In this document: positions 52,371 through 60,835 of the stretch, one piece after another
How positions within the stretch are numbered: position 1 is the stretch's first letter
How the letters are laid out: each line of letters opens with the position of its first letter
DNA from: Kribbella pratensis
GTDB lineage: Bacteria > Actinomycetota > Actinomycetes > Propionibacteriales > Kribbellaceae
DNA length: 64,000 nt
NCBI RefSeq assembly: GCF_004366075.1
Contig: NZ_SODU01000002.1
Location: 1,736,758-1,800,757 of the forward strand
Direction of reading: 5' to 3'
Notes under the pieces: model-generated
Seen by the model: the letters and a program-made list of their open reading frames with translations, nothing else
Databases searched by the model: none
What the model was told of the DNA's origin: nothing
Position numbers and translations under genes: made by a program

Positions 52371-53162
52371 ATGACTCAACTTGATCCGGTGATTCGCTCT
52401 TTCTATCGGGACCGGTACGTCGAGGACGATCGGCTGGTCGTCCGCGGGCACGGCCGGCTCGAGTTCCTGCGTACCCAGGAGTTGCTGCGGCGGTGGCTCC
52501 CGCCTGCGTCCGTCGTACTGGATGTCGGTGGTGCGACCGGCGTCCACGCGCGATGGCTTGCGGCGGACGGGCATCAGGTCACGCTGGTCGACCCGGTTCC
52601 GGAGCATGTGGAGCAGGCGGCGACGATCGGGACGTTCGCGGCAGAGGAGGGCGATGCGCGGGCACTCCGGCAGGGGGATGCGAGCGTGGACGTGACGCTC
52701 CTCCTCGGTCCGCTCTACCACCTGGTCGACGCGGCGGATCGTGCGCGGGCGTTGGCGGAAGCGGTACGGGTGACGCGTCCCGGTGGGGTAGTCGTCGCCG
52801 CGGGCATCAATCGGTACGGCGGCCTGCTCGAGGCCGGCAGCAACGGCACCCTCACCGAGGAGCGACTGCCCCTGTTCCTCGACGCCTTCGCCTCCGGCAG
52901 CATCGACGGCACCAACGGCTTCACCGTCGCCTACTTCCACCACGCCGAAGAACTCGCCACCGAACTCACCACAGCCGGCCTCACCGACGTAGAAGTCCTC
53001 GGCATAGAAGGCCCCGCCAGCAACATCCTCGAGAACGCTGCCCCGGACGCCATCGAAACCCTGCTCCCCGCCGCCGTCCTCCTCGCCCGCCAGGTCGAAT
53101 CCGACCCCAAACTCCAAGCCGCCAGCCCCCACTTCCTCGCCCACGGCCGCGTATCCGACTGA
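52371..53162 (+). CDS. Class I SAM-dependent methyltransferase
   Basis: A 263-residue enzyme. AdoMet motif I is VVLDVGGATGVHARWLA near residue 46, the acidic residue after beta-2 lies in VTLVDPVPEHVEQA, and motif IV-like LLLGPLYHLVDAADR is near 107. This is the small-molecule (UbiE/SmtA-like) type; the substrate is unknown. ATG follows a G-run. The second half (from about 52,830) is depleted in G on the coding strand, with GAA, GTA, ATA and CAA codons, while the first half is G-rich. Confidence 0.8.
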   Translation: MTQLDPVIRSFYRDRYVEDDRLVVRGHGRLEFLRTQELLRRWLPPASVVLDVGGATGVHARWLAADGHQVTLVDPVPEHVEQAATIGTFAAEEGDARALRQGDASVDVTLLLGPLYHLVDAADRARALAEAVRVTRPGGVVVAAGINRYGGLLEAGSNGTLTEERLPLFLDAFASGSIDGTNGFTVAYFHHAEELATELTTAGLTDVEVLGIEGPASNILENAAPDAIETLLPAAVLLARQVESDPKLQAASPHFLAHGRVSD

Positions 53163-53346
53163 ACGCGGTCCGTAGTCGTCAAGCGGTGCGTGGTCGCGGA
53201 ATGGTGTCAATAGGTGCAATGCGGTTCTCGGGATGGCGGTCCAGGCCGTAATATCGTGCGGCGGCCGGCACTGGGGGTGTTCCGGCCCTTCTGATGCATC
53301 GGGTGGGACCGGCGGACGGCCGGTAACTGGGGAGAAGCGGGAAGTT

Positions 53347-54576
53347 ATGGCGGACAAGCCGGCACCCAAGCCTGGGCACTTCCTGCCAGGCGGCGACGGG
53401 GACCAGATCGCGGGCGACGACCGGAAACCGGGGGTTTCCGCACCGTCGACGGCCTCGTCGAACGCACCCTCGGGGGCGCCGTTGGCGGCACCCACGCCGC
53501 GGCTCGGCGGGGAAGCGCCGCCGACGCCGCCGCAGTTGAGCGGGTCCCGGATCGACTCCCGTCGTACGACGCTTCCCGGCGGCCGTCTCGGTCCGCCGCC
53601 GGCCGACGACCGCGCCGCCGCGGCGTACCGGGAGGTGTTCCACCCGCAGCCGGTGCCGTTCGTCCCGAAGCAGCGGTCCAAGGGGCTGATCGCGCTGATG
53701 GTCGTCGCGGTGCTGGTGTTCCTCGGCGGCGGCGCGACGTTCGCGGTCAAGGTGCTCTCCTCGCCCAGCTTCAACCTCCCGAATCCGAACGGCACGCCGT
53801 CCGCGAAGTCGAGCGGCGCGCCGACGACCAAGGGCCCGATCGGCAAGGGGACGCCGGGCACCGACATCGTCGGCAAGAACCCGATCTACGCCGCCGGGGC
53901 GCTGGCCGTGGCGAAGTGCCCGGAACCCGCGTTCCGGCCGACGTCCATGGAAAACGTCCGCTCGTACTACCAGGCGCTGACCGCGTGTATGGACAAGGCC
54001 TGGGAGCCGATCGTCACCAAGGCCGGGTTCGAGTTCCGGTCGCCGAACCTGGTCATCTTCTCCGACGGTGACGAGACCGCCTGCGGCGTCCAGCACGACC
54101 TCGCCCTGTACTGCCAGGACGAGCACGGTGGCAGCGCGACCATGCCGTGGCAGGAGCTCGTCGAGGAGTATCCGAAGAACAAGGCCGAGGTACGCGCCGA
54201 GATGGCCCAGTCCTTCGGCTTCGTGTACGGCGTACACCTGCAGAACCTGACCGGGATGGCCGAGGCCTCCGACAACCTCGCCGACACCGCGGCGAGCAAG
54301 GCCGCGCAACTGGAGATGAACCGGCGTGCCGCGCTCCAGGCGTACTGCTTCGGCGCGGTGTTCTTCGGCGCGGCCAGAACGAGCTTCCCGTTGCGCGGCG
54401 AACTGCTGAGGCAATGGAACGGACTCATCCAGCGGCGCGGCGACGAGAACACCAAGGACAAAGTCCGCGACCACGGTTCCAGCAAGAGCCTTGCGCTGTG
54501 GATGAACCAGGGCCTGGCGACAACCAACCCCGGGTCCTGCAACACTTTCGTCGCAGCATCCGCCAAGGTCAGCTGA
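53347..54576 (+). CDS. Degenerate zinc-metallopeptidase paralogue (pseudoenzyme)
   Basis: A 409-residue protein, first of four tandem paralogues. A Pro-rich cytoplasmic leader of ~115 residues, one membrane helix (KGLIALMVVAVLVFLGGGA), a linker, then a neutral zinc metallopeptidase-like domain outside the cell. Where its neighbours have HEYGH or HEFGH this one has FVYGV (54220-54234), and where they have the third ligand in R-x-ELQA it reads RRAALQAYC. Thus both His, the catalytic Glu and the third ligand are gone, yet the frame is intact and the other Cys and the C-terminal RDHGS signature are kept. It cannot be a zinc protease by this site; a scaffold or inhibitor role is inference. Confidence 0.82.
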   Translation: MADKPAPKPGHFLPGGDGDQIAGDDRKPGVSAPSTASSNAPSGAPLAAPTPRLGGEAPPTPPQLSGSRIDSRRTTLPGGRLGPPPADDRAAAAYREVFHPQPVPFVPKQRSKGLIALMVVAVLVFLGGGATFAVKVLSSPSFNLPNPNGTPSAKSSGAPTTKGPIGKGTPGTDIVGKNPIYAAGALAVAKCPEPAFRPTSMENVRSYYQALTACMDKAWEPIVTKAGFEFRSPNLVIFSDGDETACGVQHDLALYCQDEHGGSATMPWQELVEEYPKNKAEVRAEMAQSFGFVYGVHLQNLTGMAEASDNLADTAASKAAQLEMNRRAALQAYCFGAVFFGAARTSFPLRGELLRQWNGLIQRRGDENTKDKVRDHGSSKSLALWMNQGLATTNPGSCNTFVAASAKVS

Positions 54577-54594
54577 GCGAGATAGGAACGATCG

Positions 54595-55866
54595 ATGCCT
54601 GACTCCGAGGAAGGTGTGCCGGGGCCCGGGCACTTCGCGTCCGGCGAACCGGCAGCCGGCACACGCCCGCTGACCCTGAAGAGCACGCAGCCGGGTGGCC
54701 TCGGTCGAGCCCGCTCGGTGTCGCTCGACGACACCCCGGTACGTCGTAAGGCACGTCCGCTGCCGACAGAACCGGGTACGACGAGTGAGTACAGCGGCCC
54801 GCCCGCCGCGCCGCGGACCGGCGTACCGCTCACGCCGCTGACCGGCACCCGCCGCGTCGGCGGCCCCCGCCCGACCGGCTGGCACTCGAACCCGTCGCGC
54901 TCCGGCGCCCAGTTCACCACCGAACCACCACCGGCCGCCCCGCCGCGACAGTACTCTCGGCCGGTCATCGTCGGCTTGTCGATCCTGGTCATCCTGATGC
55001 TCACCGGCGCCACCATCGCCGGATTCCGCCTCGTCGACTCCTACGGCAACGTGGAAAATCCCCTCGCCCAACCCTCGGTGCGAAAGTCCCAGGCCCCACT
55101 CCCCATCCCACCGAACCCGACGGTCACCGTCACCAAACAGGGCGTTCCGGACGTGGTCCGGCTGCAGCAGAACAAGATCTACACCGCCGGCAAGGTCGGC
55201 GCCGTGAGCTGCAAGGAGCCGGCGATCAAGCCGGACTCCCAGTCGGCGATCCTGCGGTACTACAGGGCTCTCGCACCCTGCCTGGACAAGGCCTGGGCGC
55301 CGGTGCTGCAAAAGTCCGGCTACCCGTTCCGTCCGCCGAAGGTGGTGCTGCAGACCAGCCAGAACACCTCGGCGAGCTGCACCGGCGAGGAGGACGTCGC
55401 GTTCTACTGCCCGGCTGACGAGACCATCTACGTCAGCTGGAAGGAAGACGCCAAGTTCTACAAGACGGATCCGCTCGCGGCGCGAGTGTGGATGATGGAC
55501 ACGATGGCGCACGAGTACGGCCACCACGTGCAGAAACTCACCGAGATGCTCACCGCCGCCGGATCCCGCGAGGGTTGGGCGAAGACGAAGGCGGAGGAAC
55601 TCGAGTGGAGCCGGCGTACCGAGCTGCAGGCGAGCTGCTTCGGCGCGGCCTTCCTCGGCGCGAACAAGAAGGCTCTCGGCCTCTCCGGCCGCAAGCTGAA
55701 GCTCTGGGAATGGGAGACCCAGCACAGCGGCGACGAGTACAACCCGAAGAAGATCCGCGACCACGGCTCCCGCAAGAACTACTGGCTCTGGTCCGAACCC
55801 GCCTTCAAATCCGCCGACCCCAAGGTCTGCAACACCTTCACCGCCCCCGCCGCCAAGGTGAGCTGA
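54595..55866 (+). CDS. Membrane-anchored neutral zinc metallopeptidase
   Basis: A 423-residue protein, second of the array. A ~115-residue Pro/Arg-rich cytoplasmic part, one membrane helix (VIVGLSILVILMLTGATIAG), then the extracellular peptidase domain with MAHEYGHHVQKL near residue 303 and TELQASCFGAAFLG near residue 343, giving a complete HExxH and third-ligand set. KIYTAGKVGAVSCKEP and the conserved Cys pairs mark the domain start; RDHGSRKN lies near the end. The ATG follows AGGAA. It lies 18 bases after the degenerate paralogue and is followed by the third gene after two bases. Confidence 0.85.
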   Translation: MPDSEEGVPGPGHFASGEPAAGTRPLTLKSTQPGGLGRARSVSLDDTPVRRKARPLPTEPGTTSEYSGPPAAPRTGVPLTPLTGTRRVGGPRPTGWHSNPSRSGAQFTTEPPPAAPPRQYSRPVIVGLSILVILMLTGATIAGFRLVDSYGNVENPLAQPSVRKSQAPLPIPPNPTVTVTKQGVPDVVRLQQNKIYTAGKVGAVSCKEPAIKPDSQSAILRYYRALAPCLDKAWAPVLQKSGYPFRPPKVVLQTSQNTSASCTGEEDVAFYCPADETIYVSWKEDAKFYKTDPLAARVWMMDTMAHEYGHHVQKLTEMLTAAGSREGWAKTKAEELEWSRRTELQASCFGAAFLGANKKALGLSGRKLKLWEWETQHSGDEYNPKKIRDHGSRKNYWLWSEPAFKSADPKVCNTFTAPAAKVS

Positions 55867-55868
55867 GC

Positions 55869-56828
55869 GTGCGCCGAGCGGCTTTGGTTGGGGTCGTCGG
55901 GCTGCTTGTGGCGATTGCCGGTGGATGCGAGCGGACGGATGGCGCGCTCCCGGACCCGGTGACACCCGGCACCAGTACGACGCCGAGTCCGACACCGAGC
56001 CCGAGTGCGACACCGACGACTAGTCCGACACCGAGGACGAGTCCGACTCCGAGTCCGAAAGCGAGTCCTAAGCCCAAGGCTGTGCCGGGCAAGCCGGCGG
56101 CTACTCCGACGTACAGCCCACGGGGGCAGAAGTACCTGGTGCGCAACAGGATCTACTCGGCGGGACAGGTTCCGGCGGTGGCGTGCGTAGTGCCAGACGT
56201 CGTGCTGCGATCGCAGAAGGCCGTGCAGCGGTACTTGAACGCGTTCCAGGACTGTCTGCAGCGAGCGTGGAAGCCAGTGGTAGTGCGTGCGGGCGTCAGG
56301 TTCCGGCCGTCGGCCGTGTACGCCGTCCGCCAGGGATCGAAGACGGCTTGCGGCACCTTCGCCGAGAAGGACCACGCCTACTACTGCCCCGCGGATTCAG
56401 GGATCTACTTCGACTGGGAGGAGCTCGGCCAGTGGGAGGACTACGGCCACGTGGCGGCGCAGGTGTACACCCTGGTCACGATGGCGCACGAGTTCGGGCA
56501 CCACGTGCAGGAACTCGTCGGGATCTCGACGTATTACGACGATCGATGGGGCGAGGTCGCCGGATCGGCTCACCTCGAGCCGATGCGTCGCCACGAACTG
56601 CAGGCGTCCTGCTTCGGCTCCGCCTTCCTCGGCGCTAATCAGACCCCCCTCGACCTGTACGGCGCCAGGTACGAGGCGTACCTGTCGGAGGCGTCGTACG
56701 GTGACCACCCGCCGGCGACCGCGCGGGATCACGGATCGCCCCAAAGCAATACCGAGTGGGCGGCGGCCGCTTTCACCGCCATGTCGCCGGCCGCCTGCAA
56801 CACGTGGGTCGCCCCGCGGGCTGGGTGA
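55869..56828 (+). CDS. Lipoprotein neutral zinc metallopeptidase
   Basis: A 319-residue paralogue. Instead of a cytoplasmic leader and membrane helix it has a signal peptide (VRRAALVGVVGLLVAI) ending in the lipobox AGGC, then a Pro/Thr/Ser-rich spacer of about 60 residues built of SPTP-like units. The peptidase domain has MAHEFGHHVQEL near residue 207 and RRHELQASCFG near 240, so it should be active. RIYSAGQVPAVAC and DHGSPQSN are the conserved ends. GTG start at 55869, two bases after the previous stop. Confidence 0.82.
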   Translation: MRRAALVGVVGLLVAIAGGCERTDGALPDPVTPGTSTTPSPTPSPSATPTTSPTPRTSPTPSPKASPKPKAVPGKPAATPTYSPRGQKYLVRNRIYSAGQVPAVACVVPDVVLRSQKAVQRYLNAFQDCLQRAWKPVVVRAGVRFRPSAVYAVRQGSKTACGTFAEKDHAYYCPADSGIYFDWEELGQWEDYGHVAAQVYTLVTMAHEFGHHVQELVGISTYYDDRWGEVAGSAHLEPMRRHELQASCFGSAFLGANQTPLDLYGARYEAYLSEASYGDHPPATARDHGSPQSNTEWAAAAFTAMSPAACNTWVAPRAG

Positions 56829-56834
56829 GCTGAG

Positions 56835-57698
56835 ATGCGTCGTACGGCACGTGTGGTGGCAGTGTTCGTCGCCGTGGTGTTGGCCGGTGGCTGCACTCGA
56901 GAGGTTGCCGCGCCGGAGGTGACTCCAACCGCGACTCCGACTGCGACCACGGCTCCGGTACAAGCGCCGGTCGGGAAGGCGGTGCAGGCACCGGAGCCGA
57001 TCAAGGACGAGCTCCTGCTGTACAACCCGCTGTACAGGGCAGGTCAGATCGCAGCTGTCAGTTGCTCGCTGCCGACAGCGAAGCTGGCGAACAAGCAGGC
57101 GATGATCCGCTACGCGAACGCCTTTGTGGCCTGCCTGGACAGGGCTTGGGCGCCGGTGATCACCCGCGCGGGATTCGACTTCGTCCGGCCGTCCGCCGTG
57201 TACTCGTCGCCGGCGGGAACGAAGACGGACTGCGCAGTGATGGACAAGGAGTACTACGGTCTCTACTGCTCCTCCAACCACGGCATCTACTTCAACTGGC
57301 CGGAGTACATCGTCGAGGGAGCGTCCCAGGAAGACACCCGAGCGTCGGTGCAGTGGCTGATCGCACACGAGTACGGCCACCATGTGCAGGAAGTGACGGG
57401 CATCCTCGACCAGTACCACGAGCGCTACTCCTCGGCTCGGGATGCAGCGCAGGAGCAGGTAGAGGAGCACCGCAGCGAGATGCAGGCGCACTGCTTCGCG
57501 GCGGCGTTCTTCGGGGCCAACCGGGAGACGTTCCGGATCCACGGGGAACGTCTCGATCACTACGGGCATCCCGGGTACTACCGTCGTGCCGCCGACTCGA
57601 TCAACTTCGACAGGTGGTTACGGCAGGCGTTCAAGGCGAAGGGCCCGAGCGGTTGCAAAACCTGGGCGGCGCCGGCGGGCAGTGTTACCGGAGTTTGA
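56835..57698 (+). CDS. Lipoprotein neutral zinc metallopeptidase
   Basis: A 287-residue paralogue, last of the array. Signal peptide MRRTARVVAVFVAVV with lipobox LAGGC, a shorter Pro/Thr spacer, then the peptidase domain: IAHEYGHHVQEV near residue 180 and HRSEMQAHCFAAAFFG near 217. PLYRAGQIAAVSC is the conserved opening. The C-terminal RDHGS of the others is replaced by YGHPGYYRRAADS, the most divergent end of the four. The stop lies 14 bases inside the convergent GNAT gene. Confidence 0.82.
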   Translation: MRRTARVVAVFVAVVLAGGCTREVAAPEVTPTATPTATTAPVQAPVGKAVQAPEPIKDELLLYNPLYRAGQIAAVSCSLPTAKLANKQAMIRYANAFVACLDRAWAPVITRAGFDFVRPSAVYSSPAGTKTDCAVMDKEYYGLYCSSNHGIYFNWPEYIVEGASQEDTRASVQWLIAHEYGHHVQEVTGILDQYHERYSSARDAAQEQVEEHRSEMQAHCFAAAFFGANRETFRIHGERLDHYGHPGYYRRAADSINFDRWLRQAFKAKGPSGCKTWAAPAGSVTGV

Positions 57699-58140
57699 GT
57701 TTGAAGCCTTCGTGGGTGTTGGCGAAGCCCAGGTTTGTGTAGAAGCGGTGGGCGTTGGTGCGGGATTTGTCCGACGTGAGCTGGACGAGGCTGCAGCCGC
57801 GGGTGCGGGATTCTTCGACGGCCCATCGGACGAGCATGGTGCCGAGGCCGGAGCCGCGGGCGGGAGCGGCGACGCGGACGGCCTCGATCAGGCCGCGGGT
57901 GGAGCCGCGGCGCGACAGGCCGGGGATGATCGTCAGCTGGAGCGTGCCGATCACCTCGCCGTTGCGGTCAGCAACCATCAGCAGTTGGTTGGAGTCGGCA
58001 TCGATCTGCTCGAACGCCGCCAGGTACGGCGTCAGGTCGTCGAGCGACTCGCGGGTGGCGCCGAGCTGGTCGTCGGCGATCATCGCGACAATCGCGGCGA
58101 CGTCGGAAGCGGTGGCGCGGCGGATGACGACATCGTTCAT
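57685..58140 (-). CDS. GNAT-family N-acetyltransferase
   Basis: A 151-residue acetyltransferase. The acetyl-CoA loop reads VRVAAPARGSGLGTMLVRWA near residues 89-108, and NAHRFYTNLGFANTHEGFK near 130 is the usual C-terminal signature. Substrate unknown; the short form with LVQLTSDKSR resembles small-molecule or antibiotic-type acetyltransferases. It is convergent with the last peptidase gene and overlaps its end by 14 bases. No ribosome site of note. Confidence 0.85.
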   Translation of the reverse strand: MNDVVIRRATASDVAAIVAMIADDQLGATRESLDDLTPYLAAFEQIDADSNQLLMVADRNGEVIGTLQLTIIPGLSRRGSTRGLIEAVRVAAPARGSGLGTMLVRWAVEESRTRGCSLVQLTSDKSRTNAHRFYTNLGFANTHEGFKLKLR

Positions 58141-58373
58141 AGGTACAGGATCGCAAACGCCTGAAGCGGTTCAGTCGGCAGGGTAAGCACCGAAGTACCG
58201 CCATGGTGATTGCCTTACGCAAACACCTTTCCTTGTCCGGCGCGCCTGGAACGTTGTTTGCCCAAGGCATCGAAGGGTACGAGTGATACTGGACACCACT
58301 GCATCCGCCCGTGCCGGGGTTGGGGCAGTTGTGCGCCGACAGCGGATGCGGGCCAGTCCGGAAGGAACATCCG

Positions 58374-59273
58374 ATGTCAGCGTTAGCAATCGACTTCACC
58401 CAGCCGTTCGAGGATGCGTTCAGCAAACTGCTGTCGTTCATCCCGAACCTGCTGGGCGGCCTGGTCATCCTGGTCGTCGGCTACTTCGTGGCCAAGATCC
58501 TCGGCAATCTCGTCGGCAAGCTGCTCGGCCGCGTCGGCTTCGACGGCTGGATGGAACGGGCCGGCGTCTCCGGTGTGCTGCAACGGTCGGGCACGGGGCT
58601 GACCGCTTCGGCGATGCTGGGCAAGGTCGTGTTCTGGTTCGTCTTCCTGATCAGCTTCACGATGTTCGCCTCCGCACTCGGCGTTCCGGAGATCTCGAAC
58701 TTCATGAGCGACATGCTCGGCTACATCCCGCGGATCTTCGCGGCGATCGTGATCGTCTGCCTGGCGGCGTTGTTCGCCAACTTCCTGGCCGCGGTCATCC
58801 GCGGTGCGACCGGTAACGAGACCCTGGCCAAGGTGGCCCGGTACGCCGTCCTCGTGTACGCCGCGTTCGCCGCGCTGACCCAGCTCGGTGTCGCGGTCCA
58901 GCTCACCGGCAACACGCTGCTGATCGTCCTCGCGGGCGCCGCGCTTGCTCTCGGTCTCGCTTTCGGTCTCGGGGGCCGCGAGATGGCCGGCCGCGCACTG
59001 AACAACCTGTTCGACAAGGACAAGATGGTCAAGCCGGCCGCGCAGAACGGGATGGACGGTACGACGGCGTACCCGCAGCAGGGCGACTACCAGGGCCAGG
59101 GAAACTACCAGGGCCAGGGCAACTACGAGGGCGGCTACCAGCAGCCCACCCAGCCCACCCAGCCCGCCCAGCCCACCCAGCCCACCCAGCCCGAGCAGCA
59201 TCCGGCCGCCCACAGCTCCGGCAACTGGTCCAACGGCACCCCGTCGAACGGCACCTGGCAGCAGGGCCAGTAA
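58374..59273 (+). CDS. Mechanosensitive-channel-like membrane protein with Gln/Pro-rich tail
   Basis: A 299-residue membrane protein of the type that carries conserved TM-helix repeats related to MscS (CmpX-like). Four or five helices: NLLGGLVILVVGYFVAKIL, VVFWFVFLISFTMFASALG, IFAAIVIVCLAALFANFLA, YAVLVYAAFAALTQLGVA and LLIVLAGAALALGLAFGLGG. The last ends in the glycine/alanine-rich pore-helix-like GLAFGLGGREMAGRAL. It lacks the cytoplasmic beta domain of full MscS. From residue ~232 the tail is a low-complexity run of QGQGNY and PTQP units. ATG follows GGAAGGAA by six bases. Confidence 0.78.
   Translation: MSALAIDFTQPFEDAFSKLLSFIPNLLGGLVILVVGYFVAKILGNLVGKLLGRVGFDGWMERAGVSGVLQRSGTGLTASAMLGKVVFWFVFLISFTMFASALGVPEISNFMSDMLGYIPRIFAAIVIVCLAALFANFLAAVIRGATGNETLAKVARYAVLVYAAFAALTQLGVAVQLTGNTLLIVLAGAALALGLAFGLGGREMAGRALNNLFDKDKMVKPAAQNGMDGTTAYPQQGDYQGQGNYQGQGNYEGGYQQPTQPTQPAQPTQPTQPEQHPAAHSSGNWSNGTPSNGTWQQGQ
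59090..59195 (+). repeat. In-frame short repeats encoding QGQGNY and PTQP units
   Basis: Within the tail of the preceding channel-like gene, QGQGNYQGQGNY and four or more QPTQP-type units repeat in frame. The DNA repeats (CAGGGCCAGGG and CAGCCCACC) are nearly identical, so copy number can change by slippage without losing the frame. Confidence 0.7.
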
Positions 59274-59307
59274 CCAAGAAGTTCACACCGAGGCGGTTCT
59301 CCTCACG

Positions 59308-59337
59308 CGGGCGGCAATCCAACCGGGTTGCCGCCCG
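59308..59337 (+). terminator. GC-rich hairpin terminator
   Basis: CGGGCGGCAA, ten bases, TTGCCGCCCG: a perfect ten-base stem 35 bases after the channel gene stop. No T-run follows, common for actinobacterial terminators. The remaining bases to 59557 show nothing I can name. Confidence 0.7.
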
Positions 59338-59557
59338 TCCCTGTGAGCGAAGGTGGTCGCTGCGTGTGATTCGCAGCTCGACAGGATGTGTCAGGTGGCC
59401 GGGTAGTGCACCTGAGCGTGAATACGTCCGCGTGTACAGCGTCTCGCCGGTGCTCTACCTGTCGAGCTGCCGATCGCCGAGCCGAACCCTCGGTGGGACG
59501 GCGCGTCACCAGTTGCGGGGCACTTGCTCCACGCAAACCGTCGTAGGTTGGCACCTG

Positions 59558-60082
59558 TCAGCTGTTGTCGGGGCCGGCTTTGCGGACCTCTTCTACCTTT
59601 GTCATGGCTTCGCGGAGGTCGGCCAGCCAGGTTTCGCTGTGCTGGGCGACGAGTTTGACGCACCAGCCGAGGGCGTCGCTGCGGGAGCGGGCCACGCCGG
59701 CGTCGACGAGGGTGTCGAGGACCTGGCGTTCGGGCTGGCGGAGGCGGGTCATCACCGGCGCGGACAGCGAGGTGAAGACGGTGCGGGTCTCGCCGCAGCG
59801 CAGACCCCACGCGACCTTCCGCCGGGTGGCGTGCTCGAGTTCGCGGGCGATCTCGATCCGGCGCTCGCGGGTGTCCTCGCGGAACTGCTTGATCCGGCCT
59901 TCCTCGGCGGCGGAGCGCTCGGCCGCGCTCACGTCCTTGTTCTGCTCGGGTGCGGGGATCCGGCCGACGATCAGGATCTCGTCCCGGTCGATCTCGAGTT
60001 CGATCTCACCCTCGAACCAGTCGCCCGGCAACCGTCCGGTCAGCCAGCCCCGCACCTTCTCCTGCTCGGTCTGTGTACTCAT
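59558..60082 (-). CDS. Probable ribbon-helix-helix regulator, otherwise unknown
   Basis: A 174-residue protein. Residues 1-45 are a small beta region (WFEGEIELEIDRDEILIVGRI); 50-95 a long charged helix (ERSAAEEGRIKQFRED); the last ~70 residues (VMTRLRQPERQVLDTLV, then GVARSRSDALGWCVKLVAQH) look like a ribbon-helix-helix DNA-binding unit. The family is widespread in actinomycetes but unnamed to me. The start codon lies inside an 18-bp perfect palindrome, which suggests the protein represses its own gene. Monocistronic; faces away from the channel gene. Confidence 0.65.
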   Translation of the reverse strand: MSTQTEQEKVRGWLTGRLPGDWFEGEIELEIDRDEILIVGRIPAPEQNKDVSAAERSAAEEGRIKQFREDTRERRIEIARELEHATRRKVAWGLRCGETRTVFTSLSAPVMTRLRQPERQVLDTLVDAGVARSRSDALGWCVKLVAQHSETWLADLREAMTKVEEVRKAGPDNS

Positions 60083-60098
60083 GTAATCATGATTACAT
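60081..60098. promoter_or_regulatory. 18-bp perfect palindrome over the start codon
   Basis: ATGTAATCATGATTACAT reads the same on both strands. Its first two bases are part of the ATG of the minus-strand gene at 60082, so binding would block translation start and transcription. Ends of the site are 24 bases from the next gene's stop. Confidence 0.75.
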
Positions 60099-60121
60099 CC
60101 AAGCAGGTCGAGCTCAAGTAA

Positions 60122-60835
60122 TCACCAGTAGGTCACTGTGTACGCCGCGTGCGCGTCCCCGTCCGACAATGCGACATGCGAGATGCCGATCCGCAGGATC
60201 CGCCCGGTGGCGTCGTTCTTGTACGTCGTGTACGTCGTACCCGCCGCACCCTCGGCCGAGATCCGTCGCCAGTGCGATCCGCCCGTCGCGGAGATGTTGT
60301 GCAGTTGCCCGACGACCTTCGGCGTCGCGTAGTAGGCGGTCCACTTCGCGTCGCCGCGCCCCCAGGCCCGGACGAGGTTGTCCGACCACTGGACTGCGTT
60401 CCAGGCCTTCGGCTCGCCGGCGAACTTGGCGGTGTACGCGGCATGCCAGCCGTCCGCGGCGCGCAGACCGACGTTCTGTACGCCGATCGTGAGGTTCCCG
60501 CCGCGGGCGTCGTCGTGGTACGTCACGTAGATCGTGCCCGCGGCGCCTTCGGTGGAGACGCGCCGCCAGTGGATCCCGCCGCGCGTCGTCTGTGCGTAAA
60601 GGGTGCGTGCTGCCGCTGTGGATGCGTAGCAGTTGGTCGCCGCGGTGTCGCCGCGACCCCAGGCGCGAACGAGCCGGTCGGCGTACGACACCGCCGAGAT
60701 GCTCTTGGCGGACTGCAGTTGGCTGCAGCTGGTGGTGGTGCCGGCGTTCGCCGGCGCGGCGCCGGTGAGAAGCAGCGGTGCGGTGACCGCGAGTGCTGTC
60801 GTGCTACCTAGACCAATGATCCTGCGAATCATCAT
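60122..60835 (-). CDS. Secreted protein with two tandem ~90-residue repeats
   Basis: A 237-residue exported protein. Signal peptide MMIRRIIGLGSTTALAV ending near ANA. Two homologous units follow (about 45-135 and 145-237). Shared landmarks are LVRAWGRGD, HWRR(V/I)S, EGAAGT, a TY-x-x-DA stretch and HAAYT. The pattern (charged helix then antiparallel strands) could be an NTF2-like fold, but that is only a guess. No catalytic motif is seen. ATG at 60835 follows GGGAGG; the next ATG is adjacent. Alone on its transcript; role unknown. Confidence 0.7.
   Translation of the reverse strand: MMIRRIIGLGSTTALAVTAPLLLTGAAPANAGTTTSCSQLQSAKSISAVSYADRLVRAWGRGDTAATNCYASTAAARTLYAQTTRGGIHWRRVSTEGAAGTIYVTYHDDARGGNLTIGVQNVGLRAADGWHAAYTAKFAGEPKAWNAVQWSDNLVRAWGRGDAKWTAYYATPKVVGQLHNISATGGSHWRRISAEGAAGTTYTTYKNDATGRILRIGISHVALSDGDAHAAYTVTYW

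Noticed and set aside
58240..58300. An ECF-sigma-type promoter (GGAAC with downstream CG) before the channel gene
   Set aside because: The -10 part and spacing do not match a known consensus well enough to report.
59090..59195. Possible CRISPR-like repeats
   Set aside because: Units are 9-18 bases, lie in frame within a gene and have no spacers.
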